Source: Druceiella hillmani (Eukaryota; Arthropoda; Insecta; Lepidoptera; Hepialidae). Taken from it: 64,000 nucleotides of DNA. A program made the position numbers and the translations under genes. Below the pieces are notes generated by a model. It saw nothing but the letters and a program-made list of their open reading frames with translations, was not told the DNA's origin and ran no database searches. Location: the NCBI GenBank assembly GCA_039881145.1, contig JAYKKI010000005.1, positions 26,367,001 through 26,431,000 on the forward strand, given 5' to 3'. Below, one piece after another: positions 38,430 to 52,445 of this stretch (its first letter is position 1; the number at the start of each line of letters is the position of its first letter).

Positions 38430-41058
38430 GAAATACATGAAGGAAGGCTAGACGAAAATCGTATGTGTTTATATAAATGTATTAATCCAAGAATTGGAAA
38501 GGAATACTTGAATAAATATATACCACTTATTTTTGACTACTTCAAGGAATGTAGTGAAAAATAAATTGAATGTATATATTTACACACTTTATTGTATATA
38601 ATAAATGTATATATGTGTATGTATATACATTTATTGTGTGTGTATATATAAATGTATATAGTGCTGTCATTACAGGGGCCTGCTGGGCCCGAACTCAGGG
38701 CATCTCTGGGGACCTTGTGACAACAACATTTTTCGTTTTGATCAACAGGTGTCCCGATTTTTAACTTGCTAAATAGAGAACATTATTATACTATCAGTTA
38801 ATATTAACATAATTTAATAATGGCAACTCTGTCTGGCTAATAGATTATTCACCGTAATCATTTGTTTCTAAAACAACCTGAGAGCTGCACGATTGGCACC
38901 TTCAGTAGGTACTCTGGGTGGATTCCCCATTTATTTTTTTCGTGTCAGGACAGAAAGTCACTTCTTTTGCCTTCGGACATGTGTTGCCCTTGTTTGCTAT
39001 ATTAATTAATAAAATACAAAAATAAAGTATGTCGAAACATATTCTCGTGTCACAGCAACACAATATTGAGAAAAACTCAGAACCAATTTTTGCTGAACAC
39101 TTTTCAAGTCAGAAATAGAAAATCATAAAGTTTAGAAAGTGATTGTATCGAGAACAAAAAGATATCAAATAACAAATAAAATCTTCAATCAAAGAAAACC
39201 ATTCACGTGATCATGGCTTTTATTTTAATGAAGTATTATGGAAAAGATATGTGAATTTTGGATTTGCTGAAGACCTATGTTCGTCCAAAATAAAGACAGT
39301 ATAAGACTTTATTCCAATTTAAATTAAAGGACGGCGAAAAGAAAATAGTCTTTGAAGAAGTCTGTTCAACTTGTTGAACAACAAACAAATTTGTTCAAAG
39401 AAGCACTTTCAATACAAGCTTCTGGTCTCTGAATGGATGCAATGATTGGAAAAACATAATAAATAATAACAATATCACTTCAAAGCACGGGAATAGCTCA
39501 AAACATAGGCAACCTGTTTGTTTACCTCATACAAAGTAGAATAGATACTAACTTGCTATGTCAATATAAAAGTAGTTGCTGAGTTTTAGGCATTAACGTG
39601 ACGTCTGTTTCATGCTGACAACTAATAACAGAACTTACTTCCAATAGCGGAAATTATTACAAAATTACGGGAATCCCGGAATAGGACACACTTTGTATTT
39701 ATCAGCAAATATTTTTAATGAATTCTTTCATTGTCATGAATCACTATCATTATAGGTAAACATGTTCATAATGAAAATTATAAATGAAGTTAAATCAACA
39801 AAATGTTTTTCTATAACATTCAATCAGTCTCATATTGCCCACGTAACGTTTATAATCCAATATATGACATACGGTGTTCCATTGAGGGGGGAGGGGGGGG
39901 TGTTATGCCCATGAAAGAGGTATGTATTGAAATATTTAGAAGAAACAGTCTAGTCATTTCTTGTCAAATTATGATATTCCTCTAAAGGACAAAACTATGA
40001 CAATGCATCAAATCTGTCAGCAAGTCAAGGATTTTTTTAAACTTGTAATATCCAGATAAACATTAAATCTGTAATATCCAACATTATATATGTTGCTTGA
40101 GGGTATATTGATAAATTATTATTAATAAACTTACTATTACCGTACCAAATTACATCAAAAGATCAGTAGATTTCATTTTCAGTAGATTCATTTTAGATTC
40201 GTTCAGTAGATTTCGCATGATTGACGAACAAATTAACATACAGCCAGGTAAGCAGACAAAAATTCTAAAAGCAAGTTTTCTGGCTTCCAATATCATTCTA
40301 TAACAAATACTCACTTCTACTATCATTCTAAATCAAATATGTAAACTATAGAAGTTTTAACGTCTATCACTGGAGATACTGAGCATCTTGGACAAAATAG
40401 AAACAAAGCTGTTAGTTTCCAGAAAAATAGAAAAACGAGCCTATTATTCTGTCAGGCATGTGGAGTATCGTCTAGGATAGGAAAAATAAAACAAGTCACA
40501 ACTTTCAAAAAGAGACTAAAACAATGCACACGGCAACAAATTTTTTTCCATCGCTTGGTGGTTTCATTAATGTGAAGAGTGATTTTAATAAGTACGAAAA
40601 ATCAGTTAAAATTATTCCAAAAGCTGATGTTAAGAATTAGAACCTAAAATTCACACATTAAATTTTTAGATGGAGCTATGGAGCCTATGCAACTAAATGA
40701 AAAATTTAAAATAAAGGATTTTATATCGATTATTAATACTGTGATCTACAATATCGATCGAATTCATGGAAAGAAATCAATCAACAGTTTGGTTTTTTAA
40801 CATATTTGAAAACAATAAATTCAAAAAAATTAACAATAGATGCAAAGAATTTGCCAAAACCAATCACTACTAACCTATCACAATAATATTAGCTTTGGAA
40901 AACTTGAGATAAAATGTTTGTATTTAACTCAACATTTAAAAAAAATAATTACAACTTTTTTAAATATCTTCCCAACTATAGAAAAAATTTCAAATTTAAA
41001 TATTTCTAAAACATACTGTTTTTCCCTTTTGTTAACTTAGGAAATAACTTTGTATGTA
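38430..41058. other. Gene-free AT-rich DNA
   Basis: No exon recognised. Includes a TGTATA-rich simple stretch at 38570-38660, a GC-richer patch at 38670-38760, and a G-run at 39885-39900. Confidence 0.5.
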
Positions 41059-41074
41059 GATCTATATGTGTATG

Positions 41075-41135
<61 letters not shown>

Positions 41136-41176
41136 GTATGTATGTATGTATGTATATATATATGTATGTATGTATG

Positions 41177-41224
<48 letters not shown>
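41059..41224. repeat. Compound (TA)n/(TATG)n microsatellite
   Basis: About 165 bp alternating between TA runs and TATG runs. The Tyr/Ile/Met-rich open frames on both strands here are simple-repeat artefacts. Confidence 0.95.
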
Positions 41225-41227
<3 letters not shown>

Positions 41228-43004
41228 ATAAATATTTATAAATATACATGTATATCTTTAGATGTGGAAATATTTAAACACTTGTCACATGTAGCGACCT
41301 ATTGTTTTGTTAACAGATTCTGTAAGAACACAGTTGTGTATCGAAAAATAGTTAAAAGGGCAGAAAGGGCCCCAATATATACATATAATTTAACTGAGAC
41401 CATGCTCTATATAAGTAAATATATAGACAAGTCCTAAACAAATCGGAGCTAAGGTTTCTCATTTCAGAATATTCCTACAACCCCTAAAATGAGTTTGGAT
41501 ATACAAGGCGCTAGTCATCAGACGTCCCTCCGAAATAACGGCTAGTATACAGGCATACATCTTAATGTATATAGGTATATTTGCATTGCATACAGACTTA
41601 AACAAGGGTCTTTTATGTTTTTACCAAAGAATGTGGTGATGTGAAAGAAAAAAGTTTTTTTTATAGTTCCTTGCTCTCATTTTTATGAAATTTCCTAATT
41701 ATTTCGTATGCAAATTATATGAAATCTGATCGAAATGTTCTATTACAACAGATAAACCATTTCGTCCGTACTGATCCATAGTTGGTCTTAAATGAGCTTT
41801 TATAATACTTGGAAATTGAGCTTTTACCAGATGCAACAGAGTAGAATAAGTAATATTCTCAATGTTTGTATTTGGAAAAATTGGAACCAAAACATTTGAA
41901 AAAAATATTGCAGGGGGGTATATTTTTCTTCATTTTGCTAATTATCTAGAAAATGCAATTTTTTGCTATTAATTTTGTTTATTAAAAGAATTAAAGTCAG
42001 ATTTAGGAACACATTTAAAGCATTAAATAAACAAAAAAACAAGAAATACCACCTACTTTTCCTGACAACTCAATAAAGTGTCTAACGTGTGAAGTGACTT
42101 GCGCATAAAGCAACATCTTAATATACCATTTAGTGTTGCAAAACCTTAAAAGGAGATTTACATCTAGCCAATATACAATCACCAATGAAAGGCCAAAGAT
42201 ACACAATTATTTTTTGGCCATTTTTAAGAAAACATTGGCAACCATTAAATATTCATGGAATAATGACATACAGTGATGGACTATTTGTTAAACAGCAATG
42301 TCTTACTCATTCTTTTCTGATAATTTTTTTATCTTACTGACTTTACATTTGTCATATTTCGTAAAGATTAAAATTTGTCTTTAAAATGGTATATTTTCCT
42401 AATAATGCTAATAATAATAAATTTAAAAATAATGCCGTTTTCAAAATAAATGTAAATTTTTAATAAATACAGTGTTTCCCATCGTTTAGCATTACTAAGC
42501 ATAGGCCTAACATGTTAATATTGATTTTTAAAACTGCTAAGTTCAAATTGCTCATATACATTATTACAATTATGTATTATGAACATTATATATTATGTAC
42601 ATTAAACCTTGGTATACTAATAATGTCCCAAAACCTTAGTTTAAATCAATAAAATACAATATAATATTCCTCTTTTATTAAAAATTCTACTAGAACCTAA
42701 AGCAACAATTTAGTATATCCTAGTAACTAAACATGTAAAAAAAATATATATGGCAACAGAGCTTTTATGATCTTATCTGTAAAAAATATGAATATGGCAA
42801 TATCTATTCTGTAATCAATATGTTAATGAGTTACATGTAAGGAAAGGTTGTGTCAAGTGTCATTAAAACATATTTATAGATGTGGCACGTGTAACAGATG
42901 ATATATAGATATACTATAATTCAGTAGTTAGCGTCAGTTTTATATTGACATTCATATGCCGCTGTTGAAGCGCTTTTATTTTTACAAATACTTTTATGTA
43001 TGTA

Positions 43005-43036
<32 letters not shown>

Positions 43037-46000
43037 CGTATGTATACACACACATATACATATGTACATATAGTAATAAAATTTTAATATGGGTTTTTAA
43101 CACCAACATACAGTGCAATAATAAGATAATACAGTCTGACGAAACACAAGATTTTTAATGTTCAAAAATATTTCTTCAAACCATAATCATGACATTGATG
43201 CTTATTTCATTTTATTTATAATTATGATAAAGAAAATATATATGTTAATCTGTAAAGATATATTGTCAAGTTTTGTATATATTCTCAACTTTTTTTAAGA
43301 CTAAACAATGATAGAAGATAAATTTACTGTCAATGACGACAGAGTGAAAATGTATCATCTCTAATTAATCTCAAGATATGGTACTCAACTTCAATAATAA
43401 CAAACTGTCTGCAAAATATATGAGCGGTCATATGTCAATGTGATAAATGAACGTAACATTGCCTGCCTCACATTCCTTTTATGGAATATAATACCATTCA
43501 TACATATCGTGCGCTGGTCACCAGGCACATATTCAATTTCATATTTTAACACTTACATATACTTTACATTACAATTATATATTTTAACACTTGTTTAATC
43601 AAATTCAATGTAATTAAATATGCCTAGGCCGCTATATGAACAAGCCAATATCACACTTTATGGTTTTGTTTTTTTAGCAAAAAACATTTTCACAAATTAT
43701 GTATAACCTTGCTGCTATGCTACATTTATTTTAATGAAAATGATATATCGCCTAAAACACTATTACAAACTTATTTACTGATGATAAGATCCCATATAAC
43801 ATGTCATATTTCAAATAATATCTTAATGTAGTGACATAAACTTATCATTCAACACGTGAATCTGTTTATCATTAATCTCTTAGCGATTATGGTATCAAAG
43901 TTTCAATCTGATATATTTATCTTGTAAAAGCGCTTTGCTTTATCATGAAACATGTTATGTTGTATAAACTATTACTTAAAGCATTTTGATAGTAACATCA
44001 TATACATGGCCTTTACTATTCGGTTATTACATGAACAGTTTGCGACCAAAAAAAAATGTTGACAAATACGAGTAAAATTATTTATGTTAAGAGCGTTATT
44101 AATCAAGATCAAAATTAAATAAGCTTTGTGAAAATAAAATTTTTTTATATATTGACTCATAAAAAAAACGTTTTATTAAGTTTTATGAACTCACGCCTGA
44201 TAATAACGATAAAAAACTATTTAAGGAGAAGTAATAACAATTATAGTACAATAAATAAAATTAGAAATAAAAATAACTTCCTATGAAACTTTGTTTCTGC
44301 CTTATACATCATCCACCTTGTATGTATATTTCAGAAGCAGGCAGAATGAAAAACTATCTTTATAATTATTCTACAACATTATATGATTGTAACTGCTTCT
44401 ATGTATTACTTATTTTCATTCTGGTTTATAAGAAAACTAAAATTAAATTCTAATAATTTACTATATTAAGAGACGTACCCCGCTACACAGTGTCACATGT
44501 GACTATTGAAAGATTTTTACTTTTATTAAAATAATGATTAATCATTCTGAATTTTTATCCAGATCTAATCTTACTATAATTTATTTATTATATACAAACC
44601 ACCCCTAAATCGCATAATTTAATTAATTTTTGGTTAAGTAAAATTTCTTTATAAATATCACATACATATTATACAGAGTTTCGTATAGATATACTAAATT
44701 ATAGCAAAATTTGTTAATTTAATAAACATGTTTCAAATCTTCATCTAGGTATTTTATAAGTGTGTATCTTAAGGCATGGTTATATAATAATAAACATATA
44801 TAATTAAGATTAGCATTAATAAGGTTTATAGTGAAAGGGTTGTACATCCATTAAAAATGTATGTAACCTACATAGATATATTTGTAAAGTAGTTCTAACG
44901 TCAAGTTTTAAGGCTGAGTTTCTTTTTAATTTTAAATACATTTATAAAAAGGAAATTGAAAATCTTTGTGGCGATTGGCATGCAAAACTTCATTTTCAAA
45001 AACTATAACATCTAAAATTGTAACAAAAAGCCGCAATAATTCTTGTTTAACATATAAAAACTTCTTATTGGAGTGATTTTTATAGAGCAAAAATATTTTG
45101 AAGAAAGAAAAGCTAATAAAATAAATATACACTTAAAATTAAAAAAAGTGCAGTAACACGTTGCAGAAAATCGAAATGTTTGAATTAAAACTAAACTTGA
45201 AACTTACTTTAAGTCGTCCATTATATAATATGTTGAAGATAGACAAGAATTCAAAATAGGCCTTCGTAATTATATATCGACATTAATCCATGACAGGACC
45301 ACTCCCGACGAAAGGGCAATAAATACAATTTTTTTTATTTACATACAATTGGTTATAATTCCATGCTGATTTATCTTCTATCCTCTTCTAAATAACCATA
45401 GATAATATCAAATGCGTGCCCAGTCTCCTTACAAAACCTGAGAATGTCAAAGACAAACTATATTATTTTTGTTGAATTGTTATACAAATATTTGGATCCA
45501 AAACAATCTTGATAATTTATTATTTTAGGGCTTAATTATTTTTATACGTGCTATTGATTATAATGTTTTGACATTTCCTTTAATTCAATTTCAAAATTAT
45601 AATAAATTAGTATGATCTATTACCATATACAATATTAATTGTTAATATAGTTTTTAATAATTCTTCACCGTTTAAGTTACACATGAAATGCTTAAGCCTA
45701 TAAATAAATGATTTCGCTATTGTGAGCGAAATCATTTAACTAGGTTTTACAACAAATCGAACGCGACTGACATGACATGATCACTGCGTCAGCATAATAT
45801 TGATAAAACAACATTAAAGACAAATTACAGCGTGAAAGATTATATTTATTGATGAATCTTAAATAAAGTTCACATTGGGTTTTAAAGTTTTTTTATTTAT
45901 AAAATATAATTGAATAATTTTTATTTCATTTTTGTAGTCCGACCACAATAACTTCATCCAAAATGTGAGAACATAGAAATCATGCATAATGATCAACTAT
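41225..46000. other. Gene-free AT-rich DNA
   Basis: No exon, RNA gene or element recognised apart from a (TA)n run at 43013-43036 and a perfect 13-bp hairpin at 45706-45737. All open frames are short and AT-driven. Confidence 0.5.
45706..45737. repeat. Perfect 13-bp hairpin
   Basis: Arms AAATGATTTCGCT (45706-45718) and its exact complement (45725-45737) with a 6-base loop. Isolated; function unknown. Confidence 0.7.
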
Positions 46001-46008
46001 AATTTACA

Positions 46009-46109
46009 TCTTGATATATGTAACGCACTTACATAAAAAAACTATAATTTACTATTTATAGAATACAAATGTTAATTTTTTAGTTTTTTTATGTAAGTAC
46101 ATATCAAGA
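46009..46109. repeat. Short foldback with imperfect ~30-bp arms
   Basis: The left arm 46009-46044 (TCTTGATATATGTAACG...) and right arm 46081-46109 are complementary apart from an insertion of several bases in the left arm. Likely a tiny MITE. Confidence 0.65.
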
Positions 46110-46804
46110 TATCGAAGAATAGCAAATTTTTCTCGCAGTTAATATTAAATATTAATCGATGATAAATAGAAAATGATATATTCTTTTTACATTTTAAGTG
46201 AAACCAAATCAAAACTTGGAATATTCGATGATTTTTTTACATAATTTATTAATTATGAAAACATTTTTTTTAGTTCTTTAATTAATCAAATTATTTATTT
46301 CTATATCTGGTAGAGATAATGAATTCTCAAATAAAAAACGATAAGTTTTTATAAGAATAGTACAATACAACTCGACAAAAAAATGTAAAAAAATAATTTC
46401 GACGCTGAAACGTCGTAGTTTCGAATGCACTCAACAAATTTGGGCTGCAGTTTCTTTCAAAACGGAAAAATATGAAAAAAAAGTAGATTGAAATAGAGAT
46501 TACTGGCTTCGAAATAATTTTTTTCCTATATAAAAAATTTAAATGGAATTTTTCGAGAAAAGAATTATCCTTTAATTTTAAGAACACTCTAGGCATTGAC
46601 CAATCTCTGAATGCAGCATACGTCAAAACAGAATATATACAAGTTTAACAGTGATAGTGGGTAAACTTTTATTTAATACATTTTATAAACAAAGATGGAT
46701 TTAAGGGATCATAAAAAAATTAAAGAGAAGAAATTATTTACTGTCTGTATGCGCATCGTATGGTCAAAGGAATGTATTACGGGGTCAATATTTTATAGTT
46801 AATA

Positions 46805-47815
46805 ATCTTAGGAGTTAAACAAGGTACTTGTAATCTAAATACGACGTAGAAAAACTGAAAAATTATATCTATTTTTTCTGTTTGTTGTACTTATATCACA
46901 TAAAAGTTAAATGAATGTTACTAAGATATTACCTAGGGCACTCTCACAAGTAGCTAGACTGTATCTCGTTAGGAGGAATTAAGATCTACATCTTTAGCAT
47001 GCAAACGACACCACACTCTTTGCTACATCCAAAATGTTGCTCGCGGAACTGGTAAGAAGGGTTGAAAAAGAAAATAAATTGATGGAACCCAAGATCAACA
47101 AGTACAAACCGAAATTCATGATGTGCCACTGCGAGTGAACGGGTCAAGTCATTCGCATTGGCGAACTCCCTGACCTAGAAACCGTCCGTAAATTTGTATA
47201 CTTAGTTAGAATCGATCTTAACCGAGGAATGATGCTGTGAGAAGGAAATTTGGATAAGGGTACAAAAGGTCAAAAGTGCAAAGAGTCAGCTTAATAAAGT
47301 TTGGACAGATAGGAACATCTCCAAAACCATCAAGAAAAGATTTGTGTAAGCATTTCTTTTCCCCCATTTTCCTCTATGAAAAATCTTGAATTATTTTAAT
47401 CTTGAACAATTCGCTCTTCGAAGAATAAAAGATAGAAGCTCTGGCTATGTGGTGCTGCCGACGAATGCTCTTCATATAGCTAGGAAGATAAATACATTTA
47501 TTATCGATTGACTGACAATTAAAAAAAGACTGTCAACAACCTATTACCAAAAAGTTCTTCGATACTTCGGACACGCAACACACAGAGACAGCCTGGAAAA
47601 TTTTAGATAGTTGGTAAGGTCGAGACGAAGCTGCCACAAGAACGAGGGCATAACTGTCAGTAAGATCATGTCAAGATACTTACAGGGCATTTAGTAACAA
47701 CAGCTATGAGACAGTACGGGGGCAGGCAAAATTGAAAAGAAATAATTCATAGGATAATGAAAACATTTTAAGACAGACCTTCAGCAGTGAAAAGGCGACT
47801 GAGGAGGAGAATAAT
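46805..47815 (+). pseudogene. Fossil reverse transcriptase of a non-LTR retrotransposon
   Basis: Frame-shifted remains of an endonuclease/reverse transcriptase ORF. GVKQGT at 46814-46831 equals the RT motif GVRQGC. HANDTTLFA at 46998-47024 equals the catalytic YADDT box with Tyr and one Asp changed. RVEKENKLM, VRKFVYL, and LNKVWTDRNISKTIKKR (about 47290-47345) follow the usual order downstream of the palm, and RLSTTYYQKVLRYFGHATHR (about 47525-47595) matches the C-terminal RYFGH segment. Stops and frame shifts are frequent, so it is inactive. No 5' part or 3' tail was delimited. Confidence 0.75.
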
Positions 47816-48599
47816 ATTAGTTAAGTTCTAGGAAAGAAACTAAGACATTTTTTTATATATTAATACGATGACACAATTAATAATGGTTATCAACCTCCGC
47901 TAACAATCGGATAATGACGTTCAAAGAAGTTCACGCGAACTGAGCCGCGGATCTAAAAGCTAGTATAAAATAAAACGACCAATTAAAATTATACAAATCG
48001 CTTAACTGAATTGCAATGCTTCTAAAAATATAAATAATTATATTCACCTACTTCACTGACATCATTTATGCGGGACGCCCGCCATTATTTTATAAATAGA
48101 TATAACAGAATACTAAACCAAACGATGTGTGCCAATTACAACAAATCTACGTTTATATCTCTGTCCAAAGGTTCATACGTAACTGATAACTAGGTAGGCA
48201 CAACCCATCCAGATTTATACCTCCTATATTTTAACAATTAAATTTTTCAAAAAAATTCAGAAAAAGGTAATATTGAATTGTCATATACTTCGTGAATACA
48301 GGCTCTAAATAAAAACGAGATCACATTTATTTTCGTGTTGTACTGTAATTATTGAACCCAATAAAGTGTATCTTCGACGCTGTGCTATTTAAATCACATG
48401 ATAGATATTAAATATTTTATGTGAAATAGTATTTCACATTACGGAAAATAAAATAACAAAAAATAGCAAGAAAAAGCTTGGAATAAGAACCCGGATGTAT
48501 TATCGGCTGTAAATTACACAGAGCCCCTCATGTTTTCTATAAATACTAATCAATTTAGCCCAAATTAAATTTTGTTAATCTATTTTTATATAAAATTAC
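47816..48599. other. No gene recognised
   Basis: AT-rich DNA after the retrotransposon relic. A short GC hairpin-like patch (GCGGGACGCCCGCC) lies at 48069-48082. Confidence 0.45.
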
Positions 48600-48835
48600 G
48601 CTGTTAAGCGAAACGCAGTGAATGACTTTTGTAGATGAGTCGGCGGCTGGAAACTGCTGACTTTTGTGCAACTAGGTCGGTGGGCGACTTTACACTTAAT
48701 TAATGCACAAATCATGACGCACGCGTTCGCGACTAAATGTCTGCCGGCACCGTTAGCTCCTATTCAGTCGCACTTTCTATCCTTTTCTACGTTAGTGCAT
48801 TTTAATTCGTAACGATAGAATCGGTGAGAGTTGAC
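48600..48835 (+). promoter_or_regulatory. GC-richer island, possible promoter with leader exon
   Basis: About 230 bp with many CpG in AT-rich surroundings. It contains TTCAGTC at about 48765, matching the arthropod initiator (TCAGT), and 50-60 nt later AATCG|GTGAGAG, a good splice donor. That is the layout of a non-coding first exon of a plus-strand gene, but no downstream exon was found in the window. Confidence 0.25.
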
Positions 48836-49253
48836 CAAAGTTGCAAGATTGTTTTGTAGTACTTACTGATTTTTGAGGGAAATATACAATAAAGTATTAA
48901 ATATCATATTTTCTACTTTCACTGATTATCTTCAGTCGTCTGTGTTGTGCGTTATTGTACAATTGCTTTGTCTCTAGATCACTCACACTAGGATACGACT
49001 ATGACGGTGAAAGACATTTTCTTGTGTAAAAAATCCAGCTTTCTCAGCAGACAACTAAAAGATAATTTTCTTACCCAAAGTTAAACGTTTACATGTCGAA
49101 TATGGCCTCGTTACTGCCATACATGAACGCATTAATTAATTATTATTTACGAAGAATAACAGGTAGCCTGAATGTTATGAATTTCTGGAAGTCAAAGACA
49201 AAAAAACAATATTAATTGAAAAAGTACAAAAGTTCGTCTTCCTATTCTCTACC

Positions 49254-50583
49254 CAGTGAACACATTGCCATAAGACTAACATTAGAATGACGTCATGCCA
49301 GGTCACAAATTACATTAACTTTTAGATTATTGGGGAATCATTGTTTCATAACTTTTTACGTGACTTTGACGTAATGAATATAACGTCCATGTGACATCAT
49401 CTTAACGTCACTGATATCAGTGTAACATAATAATGATTTAACAATGACATTAAAAATTATTTCTCTAAACGTTACCTGAATATAAATGCATAGTTACGTC
49501 TCAGTGAACATTTTGACGTAAGACTTACATTAGAATGACAATATTCATAATCTCATTCATCTCGTGAATGATGAAAAAAATTCGGATCCTCGGAAAGTCT
49601 TAGCACTACTAAATTTGAAAATTATATGTCGCATATTAAGGATAAAGTCAAGAACGTATCGAAACCACTAAAACAAGTGGTTAATCGTATGCATGAAGGC
49701 ACTTCTCTACCCATAATTAAGAACGTTATCAAATCATATCTTACTTTCAAAAATTCAGATGCTAATAAAATCTTGATGTTATAATGTAACGGTTTTACTT
49801 TGAGAACAAAAAAAATTAAAACTGTAGTTTTTATTAGATGATAATATCTCAATTATCAAAGATATTGAAGTTATCAATAAAAATAAAAGGTGAATGTTTA
49901 TCAGAATTTGATCTACTAGTCTTAGAGCCATAATATGCGATTCAAAACAATCAAATATTTATTGAAATCGTATTAAACAATTATTCGAAGAAAGACCGAT
50001 ATTTAATTATTTTCAGCGTTTTCTTTTGCTTCGCATTATGTAGTTATAGTTTACGTATGTAAAATGGCGCCACTAACCTCTTTATGACTCGAACTACAAA
50101 TTGTTTGCGTGTCGTATAAGATAACTCATAAGTGAATGGTGTTTATCGTTTTTCAACCTTGTTGGCTGAAATCAAATTTACTGTGTCATTCTGTTAAAAA
50201 ATTATACTTTAGGATTTACATCAATCTCATTAATGTAATAATATGATTGATTTGTTATATCAAATCTACGTAAAATAATGACTTATAAATTATGTGATAG
50301 TATGACTGATTTGTTATGCCAAGTGTACGTAAAATAATGATTTTAATGTTACGTCATGATATGATATAAATATTACATACGGTGTACGTACCATGTAAAT
50401 CACTATATGATATCATTTTAAAGTCAAATTTCATATCAATTTTATGGCACAATTACATCAAACACCACCATGATGTCATAACAAAATCATAATAAATGTC
50501 AGTTTTACGTCAAATTTACTTAAATTATCAGGACGTTCATGTGATCTGGTCGTGACGTCGGTTTTAGGTCATGTGTTCAATGG
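49254..50583. mobile_element. MITE with nested inverted sub-repeats
   Basis: The left end reads CCAGTGAACACATTGCC and the right end, on the minus strand, CCATTGAACACATGACC, followed on both sides by ACGTCA-rich sequence. An inner partial copy of the left end (AGTGAACATTTTGACGTAAG) recurs at 49502-49521. The interior has many GACGT/ACGTC/TGACGTCA words at both ends. No transposase is encoded. Confidence 0.55.
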
Positions 50584-50584
50584 A

Positions 50585-50590
<6 letters not shown>

Positions 50591-50630
<40 letters not shown>
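50591..50630. repeat. (TA)n microsatellite
   Basis: About 20 TA units adjoining the right end of the preceding MITE. Confidence 0.95.
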
Positions 50631-50637
<7 letters not shown>

Positions 50638-51480
50638 AATATTTTGTAGTTTAGTAACCAATATAAGAGAGAATATATAACCTATGCATTAATGTTTAAG
50701 GTAAAAATTACTTTCATTGGCCAATATAACATCCATATTGTATCAATAATTCTATAATGTCAATTGGTAGGATTTACTTTAATTAAGTAAGTGAAACATA
50801 TTCCATATAAAGATAGCTTGCTAAAATGAATACAATATTAATGAGGTTAGTATTTTAATAACTTAGACGAAAACGTAGATCTTATTAATTAGAAAAAAAT
50901 ATGCTTTGTAATTTATATGCTTTTTCGTCTCATCATCTCTCTTGTACGTTGTACGCTCTGCAATTTTGGAAGTATTCACATTCTGCTATTTTAGGAGCAT
51001 TGCATTACGCGTTAGTATAAAGATCCACTAGCGAATTTACCTTTATTTAGCCAATTGAAACTTATTAAGATTCGTAACATCCGTTTATCAATGTCATTTT
51101 CAATTATGTTAATAAAAGACGACAGTTGATTTGACGTCAGGAAAATAAAAAGGCTATTAAAGGACCGTGATCATATTTCGCTAAATGTTTATGAATTATC
51201 ATAGACGTATATGGGAAATAAAATATAAAATGCAACCTTTAAAAGGTGTCCTGGTTTATAATTATTATGATACGGCCGCTTATTTAGGTAAGTACTATTA
51301 TTTAGGAAACCTTCCCCATTTTTTCTAGATAAATGCACATTTTGCAAGTAGGTAAATTGTAGAGTTGATAGCGTACTTTTAATTTTTTAATTTATGGAAT
51401 AACATAACTAATTACACATAAAATAGAGCTAGTTATACATTAAAATATTTTCATTTAGGCAAAGAATACTAACTATTACT

Positions 51481-51660
51481 GCGTAAAGAAGCGACACTCT
51501 GGTCCCCCGCCAGTTTAGCGTCACTCGCACGCAAATGACGGGTAGGATCAAGGCGTACCTTTGATCGTACGGTATCGGTTCGGTCCGTTCGATAAGGGAT
51601 ACGATCAAGGCGTACCCTTGTTCCTAAGTTGACGCTTGCTGCGATTTGTTCAATTTTGCG
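51481..51660. other. GC-richer island with a 14-bp direct repeat
   Basis: CpG-rich against its surroundings. GATCAAGGCGTACC occurs twice about 55 bp apart (about 51548 and 51603). GCGTAAAGAAG at 51481 recurs at about 56610. There is no coding frame of known type; the frame at 51746-52018 downstream is hydrophobic and unrecognised. Could be a promoter or an element end. Confidence 0.35.
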
Positions 51661-52189
51661 ATGTTTGGTTGAATTTAATTTATGTAATTCAGTCTTAATT
51701 GATAACTATTTATAATAATTCAATATAACGGGCCGTTATTGTGCTGTGTACGAGTCCTTAGAAAGCAATAAAATCATTAAGGATAGGAGATTGTTTTATC
51801 TACCTTTTTTTGTTTGTTGTCTTTTTAATTTTGTGTCTACAAACATATCACTGAGCAGTTTTAAATTTCTTAAAAGTCATTGTTTTGTTGGAAAACGTAT
51901 CCTTTTAATATCGGCCATAGGCTTATTATATTGTTTATTAGGAGATCTTTCACATGAAGCAAATTTAAGCAAGTCAAATGTACAACAAAGACAATATTTC
52001 ATTGTATCACGTTTATAAATAAACAAAATTTATTTTTATTTAAAGTTTTATTTCGTTTAAAATCCGTACTAAGTACCTTTTTTCAAATTCTATCTTAATA
52101 TTATTTTTATCAAATCACTTTCACACAATTAAATATATTGGGGAAAATATTTATTTATATAATTAAATTTTTACAATTAGGTATAATAA

Positions 52190-52445
52190 AGACGTGCGCG
52201 CCAGTACAAAGTTACTGCGCTAGCGTGCTATCGAGACAGTTATTCAGTCGACGATATTGGTTTGAAAGGGAAACAGCTATGTTGCTGATTTATATTAACT
52301 CGTTCGATCGGGTCGATTGCCCGCAACCATCGAGACCGATATGTGGTAATAGTAAATATTCTTTACCTGCACGCTGCAGACAGCCTTACATTAATTTACG
52401 CACACACACAAACGGATACGTATATGGAACGTTAGGGGAGTGATT
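52190..52445. other. GC-richer island of unknown nature
   Basis: About 250 bp of raised GC with several CGAT/TCGA words. A 101-codon plus frame (52138-52443) crosses it but begins in AT-rich DNA and has no family resemblance. Not called as a gene. Confidence 0.3.

Noticed and set aside
41037..41437. Tyr/Ile-rich open frames on both strands
   Set aside because: Products of the (TA)n/(TATG)n microsatellite.
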